Shown: positions 6,598 through 14,310, numbered from the stretch's first letter. The stretch is DNA of 16,121 nt from Planctomycetota bacterium (GCA_029259935.1 JAJDEH010000116.1:1-16121), one strand, 5' to 3'. Translations and numbers: made by a program. The notes: generated by a model not told the origin, from the sequence alone.

Positions 6598-8865
6598 TCA
6601 TTCCGTCAAATCTTCGAAGTGCCATTCGTAGTGCGTCACGAGCGACTTGCCTTCCACGAATGTCACGCTGGAAGAACCGCGAAAACACTTGATCATTTCC
6701 ATCATCCGGGCAAATTGACGTTTGAGGTCTTCTGGCTGCAGTACCGGGTCGACCTGTTTTGCTTCGCCCTCTTCAGCTCCGGGCTCGGCGGCGTCTCCTT
6801 CGACGTCGTCCAACGCTTCGATCGGCACGTCGGTCGGCAGTTGATCAATTCCGTACTCGACCCACGGCATCACGGCGTCGATCAGTCCCGCGCAATTGAA
6901 GCGGGCTGCGGATGCCAGCGGCTTGCCGGCATATTGAGCGAGAATTCCATCGGTCTCGGTCTGGAGCGGCTGCTTGCCTAGGAGGCGTTCCGTGTGTTCG
7001 CGGCTGAGGGCCAGTGCGAGTACATGCTTAGACAAACCGGCCGTCGGCACGATCTTCCGATCAACGCCCAGCGCTTCGAGGTATGGGTAATGGAAGAATT
7101 CCGCCGAGTCGGTTTCGTCATGCGCCGGCGACGGCACTTGAAACGCGGCGATTTCTTCCGGATTGGCCTCGTGCATGCTCGCGGCAATCTTATTGACTAC
7201 ATCGACAATTTGGCCAATGCCTTGCTTCAAGAGTTCGGCATCGCTGACGCCGTACACCAACGCTAATTCCAACATCGGCAGCGGCTTGGCGGACGGCGGC
7301 TGGGCGACATGCCATTGTTCCGACTTCAGTTTCGCGTCCAGCACAAACGCGGACTGGCCGTCGCGGAATGCGGGCAGCAGCATCTGAGAGATGGCTTGGT
7401 CAATTTGCTCCAGCACCGGCGTCGTGGCTGCCCGCAGCGCCTCGGCCTGCTTGATTCCGTCTTCGTCCAACTGCTGCAAGGCGAATTCCTGGACATAGCC
7501 GTCCGCCCTCTTAAGCCACTTGACCAGCATTGCGTAGTCTTGCGGCCGATACTTCGACCGACCCGCCGCAAAAAACAGCGGATCGCCGCCCAGATGATCC
7601 AGCAGCGCCAGGGGCTCACCGCCATCCGAATAAAGATTTTCGGACCAATTCTGTTGGTACCCTTCGAACCCACGATCCGTGAAAAAGGTAAATCCGAGAA
7701 AACCGCCCGGCTTCGGAGACAAGGTCTTGAGGTCGGCGGCCAATTCGTCCAAGTCGCGGCCAATCTGGCCTTGCATCATTTCGTCCAACTCAAGCCCTTG
7801 CATGAACGCGCGACCGTAAATGGCAATCTGATCAAAATAGCCTTGCGTCGAGTAGCTGCTTTTTGCCAGATCGTCGGAGATATAGGCGACTGAAATCAAC
7901 TCTCGTCCCGAGTGCTGCCGCAATCGATCCAATTCGGGCCGATCAAGCAGCGACTCGCCCTCGCCAAATCGTTCCAAATGTTCATTCGTATCGCCAAAGG
8001 AAAACAGGACATAGCCGTCAAGGATCCCGAGTGAAACGGTGAGCGATTTCTTGGTGACAATGTCTCTAATCCGCTTTCCTTTTTCGAGATTCTCCTCGTC
8101 GCCATCCGCTGTTAATTCGTCCCAAGGAATATCGGACCCGTTCGCGGTAATGGTCAGGAACTGCCCGCGTCCGATCTTTTCCAGCCGGATGCGCTCGAGC
8201 CAGTCCGGGTGATCAGCCAGCAGCTTGGGCAATTCCGCTTTCAGACGCATCAACTGAGACTCGGCCCGCTCGGTATCTTGAATCTTGAAACCCACCACGG
8301 TGTCCGGAAGCGACAGTTTCTTTATCGCTTCTTCCAACCGAGACAAATCCAGAGCGTCCGCCGATTCGAGCACGTCCAGATCACCACCTTCTTCGATCTC
8401 CCGACGCAGCGCCTGATTCACTTTAGCTTGAAAGTCAACCAACTCGCGACTGATCTCCGAATACTCACCGCTGCCGTAAATGAAAATCTCGTGCGAGACC
8501 ATTTCCAGCAGAAGGTCTCGTAAGGGCCGATTTTCTTCGCGGTCGAACCAACTCCACACCTGAGTGAGTGACTCCTCGACCTCCAGCGCTTCGGTGATGC
8601 CGCTCGGACCCGTCGCCTCGAGGCCGGCCAACTCGCGAGCCGCCCCCATCAACTCCTGCCACCGCTGGTACGCCTTGCTGCTCAAAAAACGTTCGACACT
8701 CTTTCGAGTGTGCGCGACCGACCAAAAGAAAGCCGCGTCGCGTGGCGCGATATCGAGGGCGCTCTTGGTTTTCGTCACCGGGTCCGCGCCATGAACCAGA
8801 GTGGAACTGAACAAGAGTGTGGAAAAGACGACCGAACCACGAATGAAGCAGGCGAACTGGGCCAT
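6598..8865 (-). CDS. Large secreted protein of unknown function (755 aa)
   Basis: No named domain is recognised. Residues 1-27 form a classical signal peptide ending in VHGA, so the mature protein is exported, probably to the periplasm-like space. The rest is strongly acidic, alternates helices and strands, and shows no transmembrane segment or catalytic motif. An Asp/Glu/Ala-rich linker lies near 690-715. The repeated pattern of helix followed by a LVYGVSDAELL-like strand/helix unit suggests internally duplicated modules, as in planctomycete exported proteins of the DUF3352 type, but this is only an impression. The ATG at 8865 has GGGA about 7 nt upstream. It stands alone on its strand, with a predicted promoter at 8940-8968, and converges with the SNF2 gene, leaving 67 bp between stops. 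Confidence 0.85.
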   Translation of the reverse strand: MAQFACFIRGSVVFSTLLFSSTLVHGADPVTKTKSALDIAPRDAAFFWSVAHTRKSVERFLSSKAYQRWQELMGAARELAGLEATGPSGITEALEVEESLTQVWSWFDREENRPLRDLLLEMVSHEIFIYGSGEYSEISRELVDFQAKVNQALRREIEEGGDLDVLESADALDLSRLEEAIKKLSLPDTVVGFKIQDTERAESQLMRLKAELPKLLADHPDWLERIRLEKIGRGQFLTITANGSDIPWDELTADGDEENLEKGKRIRDIVTKKSLTVSLGILDGYVLFSFGDTNEHLERFGEGESLLDRPELDRLRQHSGRELISVAYISDDLAKSSYSTQGYFDQIAIYGRAFMQGLELDEMMQGQIGRDLDELAADLKTLSPKPGGFLGFTFFTDRGFEGYQQNWSENLYSDGGEPLALLDHLGGDPLFFAAGRSKYRPQDYAMLVKWLKRADGYVQEFALQQLDEDGIKQAEALRAATTPVLEQIDQAISQMLLPAFRDGQSAFVLDAKLKSEQWHVAQPPSAKPLPMLELALVYGVSDAELLKQGIGQIVDVVNKIAASMHEANPEEIAAFQVPSPAHDETDSAEFFHYPYLEALGVDRKIVPTAGLSKHVLALALSREHTERLLGKQPLQTETDGILAQYAGKPLASAARFNCAGLIDAVMPWVEYGIDQLPTDVPIEALDDVEGDAAEPGAEEGEAKQVDPVLQPEDLKRQFARMMEMIKCFRGSSSVTFVEGKSLVTHYEWHFEDLTE

Positions 8866-9430
8866 TACTCGTCCCTTATTGCGAGAGTGCAGTTAGAGAA
8901 TTCAAGTGGGGCCACCGCCCCATACTTGCCTAGTCGTCCTTTATAGAACTTGCCAACAACGGTCGCAACAAGAGCGAGTTCAAAATAGCATGGGAACCGC
9001 GGAACGCTGCAGCGAGCGGATCCGATCCTGCCGCTGCTTTGAAGCGCGGGCCCCGAAGCGGCGCACTTTGTAAGGTGTAACATACGCCCACCGCCAGCCG
9101 CCCCCCAGTAATTTCGTGGCGGAACTTCCCTAAGAGAAACTGCCCCAACAAGTTAACAACCAAGCCGCCCCGAAAGTCTGCTCTCCAACGACGCGAAAAA
9201 CGGTTGCAAACGTGCAGCCATTTGAACTGGAACCGGCACGCTCGGGACGTACACTCAGCGCTAACCAATCGGGTAAGGCCCCAGGTGCCAAAAGCAACAA
9301 GGCACCAGCCAACGGCGAAGTAACAAACCCCTCCGTATCATTCCTTCATTCTAACAACATCTCTGCAAACCGCACAGCATGCGCGCGGCAAAGGCACAGC
9401 CAGTTCATCAGTGGCCCCAATACCAAGCCT
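8866..9430. other. Non-coding stretch left of the transposase remnant
   Basis: Apart from the promoter at 8940-8968, I see no supported gene. Several short open frames cross it on both strands, but none has a ribosome site or a recognisable motif. The part next to the transposase remnant may be degraded mobile-element or toxin-gene sequence that can no longer be read. Confidence 0.4.
8940..8968 (-). promoter_or_regulatory. Predicted sigma-70-type promoter for the 755-aa secreted protein
   Basis: On the minus strand TTGCGA (8968-8963) and TATAAA (8945-8940) are separated by exactly 17 nt. The -10 matches the consensus at five of six positions. It lies about 75 nt before the ATG at 8865. Prediction only. 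Confidence 0.42.
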
Positions 9431-9750
9431 CGCCTGTCGCTTCGACATGCGCTGAAGCGGGAAGGTGTCAAGAGCTTGCTGCGTTGCCGCGTTCGCCGAA
9501 TTTGAACGCACACTTGGAGAGGTTTTTCTTGTCGCTCAAAAGCGAAGCTCTCAACCGCGTGATCTTCTTTGGCGACAAGTCGCTACGCAATGCGGTTGGA
9601 GAGTATCTGTTTCATTATCATCAGGAACGCAATCATCAAGGGCTGGAAAACAAGATCATCGATCCTGGAGATGAAGTCGGCACGGACCAAGGCAACGTCG
9701 AGCGCCGCGAGCGACTCGGCGGGCTACTGAACTACTACCACCGCGCCGCC
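9431..9750 (+). pseudogene. Transposase/integrase core remnant, N-terminus lost and frameshifted
   Basis: Only the C-terminal part of an IS-type DDE integrase core remains. One frame gives SLRHALKREGVKSL up to about 9478. The continuation, PRSPNLNAHLERFF followed by IFFGDKSLR, HYHQERNHQGLEN and RRERLGGLLNYYH, is in another frame from about 9480 to 9750. The catalytic Glu (in NAHLERF) and the ERNHQGL motif of the family are present, but the first two catalytic Asp residues and the N-terminal helix-turn-helix are missing, so it cannot be active. An apparent single-base indel near 9478 joins the two frames. The open frame continues downstream to 9987 with unrelated sequence. I could not identify terminal inverted repeats. 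Confidence 0.8.
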
Positions 9751-9984
9751 CAATTGGCAGCCAAATCTTGCGATCACTCTCCAAATCAAAATGGGGACCT
9801 GTTCGCGCAAACCGAGGCTGACGGGAACGATTCAGCCGGGCTGGGCGGTCTGGCGACCGCCATACTCGACCGAGATTTGACCATCTTCACCCATGCAAAT
9901 CCAAATTGCCAAACAGTTTCCGGTTCGTTTGACTTTTTTGACCACACGGGCTGCCAATTTCGTTCAACAGCCAGCCCCGCCCGT

Positions 9985-10012
9985 TAATCTTGAACCTCTA
10001 ATCTTGAACCTC
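9985..10012. repeat. 14-bp tandem duplication
   Basis: The unit TAATCTTGAACCTC occurs twice with no gap, at 9985-9998 and 9999-10012. It lies in the decayed stretch between the transposase remnant and the barstar gene and probably arose by replication slippage. Confidence 0.85.
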
Positions 10013-10040
10013 TGCGTGCCCAGTTCTAAAATCTGGGTGG

Positions 10041-10070
10041 CCCCAATGGACCATTCCCCAATGGACCATT
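10041..10070. repeat. 15-bp tandem duplication at the end of the decayed RNase frame
   Basis: The unit CCCCAATGGACCATT occurs twice with no gap, at 10041-10055 and 10056-10070. Being 15 bp, it adds exactly five codons and duplicates the Met-Asp-His just before the putative catalytic His-Tyr of the RNase remnant. Confidence 0.9.
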
Positions 10071-10093
10071 ATTCGGAGATCTTTGAGCAATGA
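10041..10093 (+). pseudogene. Possible C-terminal remnant of a barnase-like ribonuclease
   Basis: The open frame that ends at 10093 closes with residues MDHYSEIFEQ, then a stop that overlaps the barstar ATG as ATGA. Barnase and related microbial RNases end in a DHYxTF-type segment carrying the catalytic His and Tyr, so this short tail fits a toxin gene whose immunity gene follows directly. Upstream, the frame reads as degenerate intergenic sequence back to the transposase remnant, so the body of the enzyme is gone. The match is only about seven residues; its weight comes from the position next to a barstar gene with translational-coupling overlap. It could be coincidence. Confidence 0.42.
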
Positions 10094-10527
10094 AGCAATA
10101 CTTTGTAGACGGCAGCAAGATCAACGACTTTCAATCTTTGTGCGACGCGTTCGCCCCTGCGGTATCAGCACCTAACGGGTACTTCGAAATAAACCTCGCC
10201 ACCTTTGATGATTGCTTCTTCGGACACGTACCTCTCGAACTCCCCTGTCAATTTGTGTTGGAAAACGTCCAACATGCCCAGGAATCATTGGACGCGAAAG
10301 TACTCGAAGAGCAGTGCTTGATTCTTGAAAAAAGTGAATTCTACGAAGACTGGTCGCGGGAAACGCTAGTGCTCGCAAGGGCCGGAAAAAGAACCATGTT
10401 CGACGAGGTAGTTGAGTCCATTCAATCGATACCAGAACGCGCTCATGGCCGACAGGTATTACTAGAACAAACACCAACTTGGTGCTGGCGATCACAAAAG
10501 CCGTCGGTCTGTCGTCTGATGTCCTAA
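10090..10527 (+). CDS. Barstar-family ribonuclease inhibitor (immunity protein)
   Basis: A 145-aa protein with the barstar pattern: N-terminal strand and FVDGSKIND turn (5-13), helix, then GYFEINLATFDDCFFG (30-45), matching the family's Y-x-G-x-N-L-D-x-L-x-D-x-L binding segment. The strand CQFVLEN (53-59) follows, and FDEVVESIQ with a terminal VLLE strand lies near 104-126. Barstars bind and block secreted RNases in the producer cell. Asn35 and Asp41 are kept, but the position equal to barstar Asp35 is Ala37, and the Trp38 position is Asp40. The ATG at 10090 overlaps the upstream stop (ATGA), with GGAG 11 nt before it. The last 18 or so residues (from about 128) are unlike the family and may come from a frameshift. 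Confidence 0.72.
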   Translation: MKQYFVDGSKINDFQSLCDAFAPAVSAPNGYFEINLATFDDCFFGHVPLELPCQFVLENVQHAQESLDAKVLEEQCLILEKSEFYEDWSRETLVLARAGKRTMFDEVVESIQSIPERAHGRQVLLEQTPTWCWRSQKPSVCRLMS

Positions 10528-10558
10528 ATCTTGTGTGATTTGTCACTTGTACGTGACC

Positions 10559-12052
10559 CTATTTGTTCCCGATGCAATATAAAAACTTGTCGCTACGCAG
10601 TAACAGTTGGCGGTTGCTAATCGCTGGCGTAGCGTTGAACACGCTGCTGTCAGATTCGATCTTGTTATGGGCCTGCTGGCGAAAGACAGGCTTGGCATCG
10701 ACGACGAAGGTGCCGTTTTCACGACTGACATAGTAGATCTTGCCGTCGGCCAACACGCCCGAAGCGTAAAGCTTGCCAGGGCTAGGCGTCAGACGTTTTT
10801 CATAAACGAGGTCGCCGGTTTTAGCTTCGACACAAAACGCAATTCCCCCTTCATTCGCCCAATACAGATGGCCGTCGTGATAGATCGGCGTACAGATTTC
10901 CGAACCCTTGTTCACTTTCCACACTTCACGCCCACCGGCGCTGACAGCGACCGTCTTGCCGTAGGCCATGGCAAAGATGAGGCTGCCGTCCGTCACCGGG
11001 CTGGGGTTTTGGTAGTTCGACACACCCTCGAACTCCCAGAGTTTGCGGCCACTTGCCGGATCGAGCGCCGAAAGCCAACCCATTCGCGAATGAAACACCA
11101 ACTCGTCGCCGCTGTCACCCTTGTTCAAAAGCGGCGTGGCTCGCGTATGTTGATTGCCGCTCTGGTACTTTTGCGACCACGTTTCGCGGCCAGTCCTTTT
11201 GTCGAGCGCGTAGATTGTGCCGCTTTCAACTTCCGCGTGGATGATGACAAGGTTTTTGTAGAGTACCGGCGAGCTGCCCGAACCCCAACCATTGGTCCCC
11301 TTGCCGAGTGACTTTTCCCACTGCGGTTGGCCCTCGTGTGAAAACATCACCACGCCACTGGAGCCGAAGAATACGTATACACCATCCTCGTCGGCGGCTG
11401 GTGTATTGCTGGCGTAACCATGCAACGCCATGAAGCCGTTGTATGCGGGCACCGGCGTCTTGGACGGTGACGGGGCGTCCCAGAGAACCCGGCCAGTTCC
11501 ACGATCCAGGCAAATCAAATGACGTTTCAAATTCGCGACGTCGCCAGGCGACTGCTTGCTCAGGCCATAGCCGCTGTAACACGTCACGTAGATATGGTCG
11601 CCAAATGTAATCGGACTGGACGTGCCATAACCAGGCAGCGGCGTCTTCCAGACGATGTTCTGCGTCGAGTTCCATTCGGTTGGCAGTCCGGTTTCACTTG
11701 AAGTGCCGGCACCGCGCGGTCCCCGAAAACTTGACCAGTCAATTGAGTCGGCGGTTGCGACTTGCTCGCCACTACCAGCCGAGAGCGTGGTGCGCGATGG
11801 TTTCTCGAAATCGCGAACGTACTGCTGATCCGCGCGGCTTAGTTGATCGATGCGAATCTCGATGACCTTGCCGTTGTCTTTTCGCTTCAGCTTCACAGAC
11901 GTATCGCCGACTTCGACGACTGCTAGCTTCATGTCGGATTTGCGCCCCGCCTTGGTTGTCCAAATGCGGTAGTCATTCGTGTCATCTTGCGCCGCGAATA
12001 ACGCCGTCGTGATTATTAAACTGAACAACAACGCGATAATGTGTCTGGTCAT
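10559..12052 (-). CDS. Exported SHD1 domain plus PQQ-like beta-propeller protein
   Basis: A 497-aa exported protein. Residues 1-21 are a signal peptide ending in ALFAA. Residues about 27-82 are an SLA1 homology domain 1 (RIWTTKAGR start, LKRKDNGKVIEI strand, DQLSRADQQYV helix), a planctomycete hallmark thought to mediate protein contacts. From about 106 to the end lie repeated W-x-LD-x-x-TG-x-x-x-W type blades of a PQQ-like (BamB-type) propeller; residues for quinone binding cannot be confirmed. The ATG at 12052 is chosen because AAGG lies 6 nt upstream and the signal peptide starts there. The frame is open to 12310, but that extension is intergenic repeat sequence. It lies downstream of the sigma/FecR pair and converges with barstar. 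Confidence 0.9.
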   Translation of the reverse strand: MTRHIIALLFSLIITTALFAAQDDTNDYRIWTTKAGRKSDMKLAVVEVGDTSVKLKRKDNGKVIEIRIDQLSRADQQYVRDFEKPSRTTLSAGSGEQVATADSIDWSSFRGPRGAGTSSETGLPTEWNSTQNIVWKTPLPGYGTSSPITFGDHIYVTCYSGYGLSKQSPGDVANLKRHLICLDRGTGRVLWDAPSPSKTPVPAYNGFMALHGYASNTPAADEDGVYVFFGSSGVVMFSHEGQPQWEKSLGKGTNGWGSGSSPVLYKNLVIIHAEVESGTIYALDKRTGRETWSQKYQSGNQHTRATPLLNKGDSGDELVFHSRMGWLSALDPASGRKLWEFEGVSNYQNPSPVTDGSLIFAMAYGKTVAVSAGGREVWKVNKGSEICTPIYHDGHLYWANEGGIAFCVEAKTGDLVYEKRLTPSPGKLYASGVLADGKIYYVSRENGTFVVDAKPVFRQQAHNKIESDSSVFNATPAISNRQLLLRSDKFLYCIGNK

Positions 12053-12090
12053 GAGTTGCCTTCTAAGGTCCGGTTCACTCTTAGTTAATC

Positions 12091-12106
12091 CCGTTCTTGA
12101 GAACGG
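12091..12106. promoter_or_regulatory. Small perfect hairpin in the leader of the SHD1/PQQ gene
   Basis: CCGTTC and GAACGG form a perfect 6-bp stem with a TTGA loop, 39-54 nt upstream of the ATG at 12052. It could be an operator palindrome or a leader hairpin. No T-tract follows on the minus strand, so an intrinsic terminator is unlikely. Confidence 0.3.
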
Positions 12107-12246
12107 TGAAACACAACGCAAACGGGTGAAATTACGTCGAAATCTTTCGGTGCCCGCCGGCCATGTGGGTAAACGACTGCCGGCCACTTGTCTCGGTCGG
12201 GAGATCACGCCACAACACTGTGCAGCTACCTTCGATACCTGTTCTT

Positions 12247-12296
12247 CGTCATTTGGATTTCGGAATTCATTCGTCATTTGGTATTTCGTCATTCGG
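12247..12296. repeat. CGTCATT-type degenerate short repeats
   Basis: Three copies of CGTCATTYGG occur at 12247-12256, 12272-12281 and 12287-12296, with TTTCG-like spacers. Read on the minus strand they form runs of AATGACGAA, a kind of intergenic filler I associate with planctomycete genomes (from memory, not searched). Confidence 0.7.
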
Positions 12297-12353
12297 GTTT
12301 CCATCGCCATTTCCTAGTTCCGACTCTTGGATATAACGCAAGCGGGCTGAATA

Positions 12354-13721
12354 TTACTCCAAACGTTCATAGACAAACTTGCCAGGACCACCGCGCTCCA
12401 CTGCGACTTCATCAATAACCAAACCACGATCAGGTGCTGGAGAAGAAAACAACATTCCAAACACCAACTCGTCGTTCGTCGGCGGAATGTCTTCAAAGCC
12501 ATTTATTGTTTTAAGCTGAAACTTTGACAACGGAACCGTCATCTTCCACCAAACTCCGTCACTGCCAGGCCCGAAAGGAATCGTGAACTTGTGCAAAAAC
12601 GTTTTGTGAGTTTTCGCGTCACTGGCGCGCGCGATGAAGAAGATATTGGCCCAACTCGAATGGTCCATTTTGAACGTGATGTGCAAATGCAGATCGTCGC
12701 GATAAGCAAACAAGCCCCGCGCCCATTCTTCTTGCGAGTTGATTTGGTAGAAGACTTGGCCATTGACTTGGTTCTTGGCCACGCGCACGCCACCCTTCGA
12801 TTTGCGCGGCAGTCCTTTCGATTCAAAAATCCCGCCGCGCCAATGTTCAGGCAAACCGTCCTCGAAATCTTCACTCCATCCACCTTGGTTCGGTGCCGCC
12901 TCTTCGACTTCGAACGGGCGACCCTCGTACGCGACAAGGTACTCGCCTTGCGAAACTTCCACAGGATCACCCGCCGTCTTGGTTGTCACACCGACTAATC
13001 CCTGGAGCACACTGAGATTCGTCTGTTTCTGACGTGATTCCATTGCGATTGTCCCCAGGACTCGCACATTCGCGTGGGGTGCGGCGACAACAAATGGTTT
13101 CGTCGCGGATCGGCTTCCGACTGACGCAATCAATCGTCCACGACGAAACACAAGGTTCTTCAAGTTATTCTTGTCCAGCGTGGCAGAAGAATTACTTACC
13201 AGAACAAATCGCGATTGATCCGAAAACTCAAGCGTTGCGAAGCTGGTATCGCCGCGAGTTTCAATCGAGTCTCCAGCCTGAATGTCCATACCGCGCGAAA
13301 CTAAGGGCGTTTGTCCGCCCGCGCGCTTCACAACGACCTCGCCATTCAAATCACCCAGCGCCGCCTCAACGCTCAAGTCTCCCGTGCCATTACTCAGCAA
13401 CAACACAAGCAACACCAGCGCGAGCCCACAAGCGCCAACTGCCGCCGCAATCCAACGTCGAGAGCGACGCATTGTAGTTGCACTCGCCGGAGTGCGTTTG
13501 GTTGCTAAAGAGGCCCGCGTCTTGGCAAGCGCTGCTACGTCGTCAGTCGCATTCAAGTTCCAATCAAGCTGGCAATGCAAATCGAGATAGCGTTTGTACA
13601 ATAGTTGATTGTTCGGATTGCCGTCGAGCAATTCGTTGAGCTCGCGCAAGTCGTCTTCGCCGATCGTTTCATCAACGAGCGACGCAATGAGTGCCATTAA
13701 TCTCACGCTGCTTTCGCTCAT
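12354..13721 (-). CDS. FecR-type transmembrane protein (probable sigma-factor partner) with a sandwich C-terminal domain
   Basis: A 455-aa single-pass membrane protein. Residues 1-88 are a cytoplasmic helical part containing a DLRELNELLDGNP segment typical of planctomycete anti-sigma partners. A transmembrane helix follows at about 90-110, then an extracytoplasmic FecR domain at about 118-265 (GMDIQAGDSIET, SATLEFSD-like strands, a VRVLGT core). A C-terminal region from about 283 resembles a beta-sandwich or carbohydrate-binding/LamG-like module. It probably senses a surface signal and controls the sigma factor encoded just upstream. The ATG at 13721 overlaps the sigma-factor stop as ATGA and has AAGGA 5 nt before it. 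A start at 13757 is possible but would overlap the sigma gene by 40 bp. Confidence 0.85.
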   Translation of the reverse strand: MSESSVRLMALIASLVDETIGEDDLRELNELLDGNPNNQLLYKRYLDLHCQLDWNLNATDDVAALAKTRASLATKRTPASATTMRRSRRWIAAAVGACGLALVLLVLLLSNGTGDLSVEAALGDLNGEVVVKRAGGQTPLVSRGMDIQAGDSIETRGDTSFATLEFSDQSRFVLVSNSSATLDKNNLKNLVFRRGRLIASVGSRSATKPFVVAAPHANVRVLGTIAMESRQKQTNLSVLQGLVGVTTKTAGDPVEVSQGEYLVAYEGRPFEVEEAAPNQGGWSEDFEDGLPEHWRGGIFESKGLPRKSKGGVRVAKNQVNGQVFYQINSQEEWARGLFAYRDDLHLHITFKMDHSSWANIFFIARASDAKTHKTFLHKFTIPFGPGSDGVWWKMTVPLSKFQLKTINGFEDIPPTNDELVFGMLFSSPAPDRGLVIDEVAVERGGPGKFVYERLE

Positions 13722-14245
13722 ATCAGTCCTTCCGCGCGGAACGCTCGATTGACGCACTCCAACAGTTGTTTGCGAATCCGGCTGAGAATGACATACATCG
13801 AACGTACGGAACGTCCCACGGATTCAGCAAACGCGACCAAACTGGTCTCGCCGCCATAGCGAGCATCCAGCAACTGTCGGCCCTGCGGCCCGAGTTTCTC
13901 GACGCACTGGTCGAGTACCTCACGCTGAGCGGCAAGTACCTCATCATGCCGCGAATCTTCGGCCGCCAGTTGCTCAATGACGGAGCCAGATAGTGCCGAC
14001 GGCGAAGTTTTCTGCCGCCGACGAAGATTCAATACTTCCAAAAAGACGACCCGCTTTGCCCACGGAAGAAACGGCAATTGCGTGTCGTACTCGCTAAATT
14101 TTTCCCAAAGCGCAACACTCGCTTCTTGCATCACATCATCCGCATCCACCTGCTGCACAACGAGCATAAGCGCGTATCGGTACAAATCCCGATGATGTCG
14201 GGTGTAGATTCTCAGGAACTCGGAATGATCCGGATTCGGTATCAC
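13718..14245 (-). CDS. ECF-like RNA polymerase sigma factor (Rhodopirellula/Verrucomicrobium type)
   Basis: A 175-aa two-domain sigma factor. Region 2 spans about 10-77, with LYRYALML and DADDVMQEASVALWEKF followed by the PWAKRVVFLEVLNLRRR segment that binds the -10 element. Region 4 spans about 109-167, with a helix-turn-helix around TSLVAFAESVGRSVRSMYVILSRIR. It would direct RNA polymerase to a private set of promoters, possibly including its own operon. The start is GTG at 14245; internal alternatives would cut into region 2. The ribosome site is weak. The stop overlaps the ATG of the FecR-type gene by ATGA, so the two are translationally coupled, as is typical for sigma/anti-sigma pairs. 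Confidence 0.9.
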   Translation of the reverse strand: MIPNPDHSEFLRIYTRHHRDLYRYALMLVVQQVDADDVMQEASVALWEKFSEYDTQLPFLPWAKRVVFLEVLNLRRRQKTSPSALSGSVIEQLAAEDSRHDEVLAAQREVLDQCVEKLGPQGRQLLDARYGGETSLVAFAESVGRSVRSMYVILSRIRKQLLECVNRAFRAEGLI

Positions 14246-14310
14246 GACTAGCCACTCGCTAACGTTTAAAGAAACCGTCTACGTCTTAATCATATTGAGA
14301 TGCCAAATCC

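Larger units (their letters stand above)
12053..12353. other. Leader and intergenic region before the SHD1/PQQ gene
   Basis: A 301-bp gap between the FecR-type gene and the propeller gene. It holds the CGTCATT repeat cluster (12247-12296), a short duplicated CCGGCCA element near 12160-12185 and a small hairpin (12091-12106). The open frame running through it is continuous with the propeller gene, but has no signal-peptide logic and a repeat-derived composition, so I treat it as untranslated. Confidence 0.5.

Noticed and set aside
7309..7893. 194-aa plus-strand frame inside the 755-aa gene
   Set aside because: It lies antisense to a gene with signal peptide, ribosome site and promoter candidate; its composition is typical of a shadow frame.
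8930..9268. 112-aa minus-strand frame upstream of the secreted protein
   Set aside because: It contains the predicted promoter for the 755-aa gene, has an Arg/Cys-rich composition and no motif or ribosome site.
8905..10045. GGGGCCACC near 8909 and GGTGGCCCC near 10036 as terminal inverted repeats of a mobile element
   Set aside because: A 9-bp GC-rich match over this distance is expected by chance, and no target-site duplication was seen.
10542..10557. GTCAC / GTGAC inverted repeat between the convergent barstar and propeller genes as a terminator
   Set aside because: The stem is only 5 bp and there is no T-tract on either strand; too weak to call.
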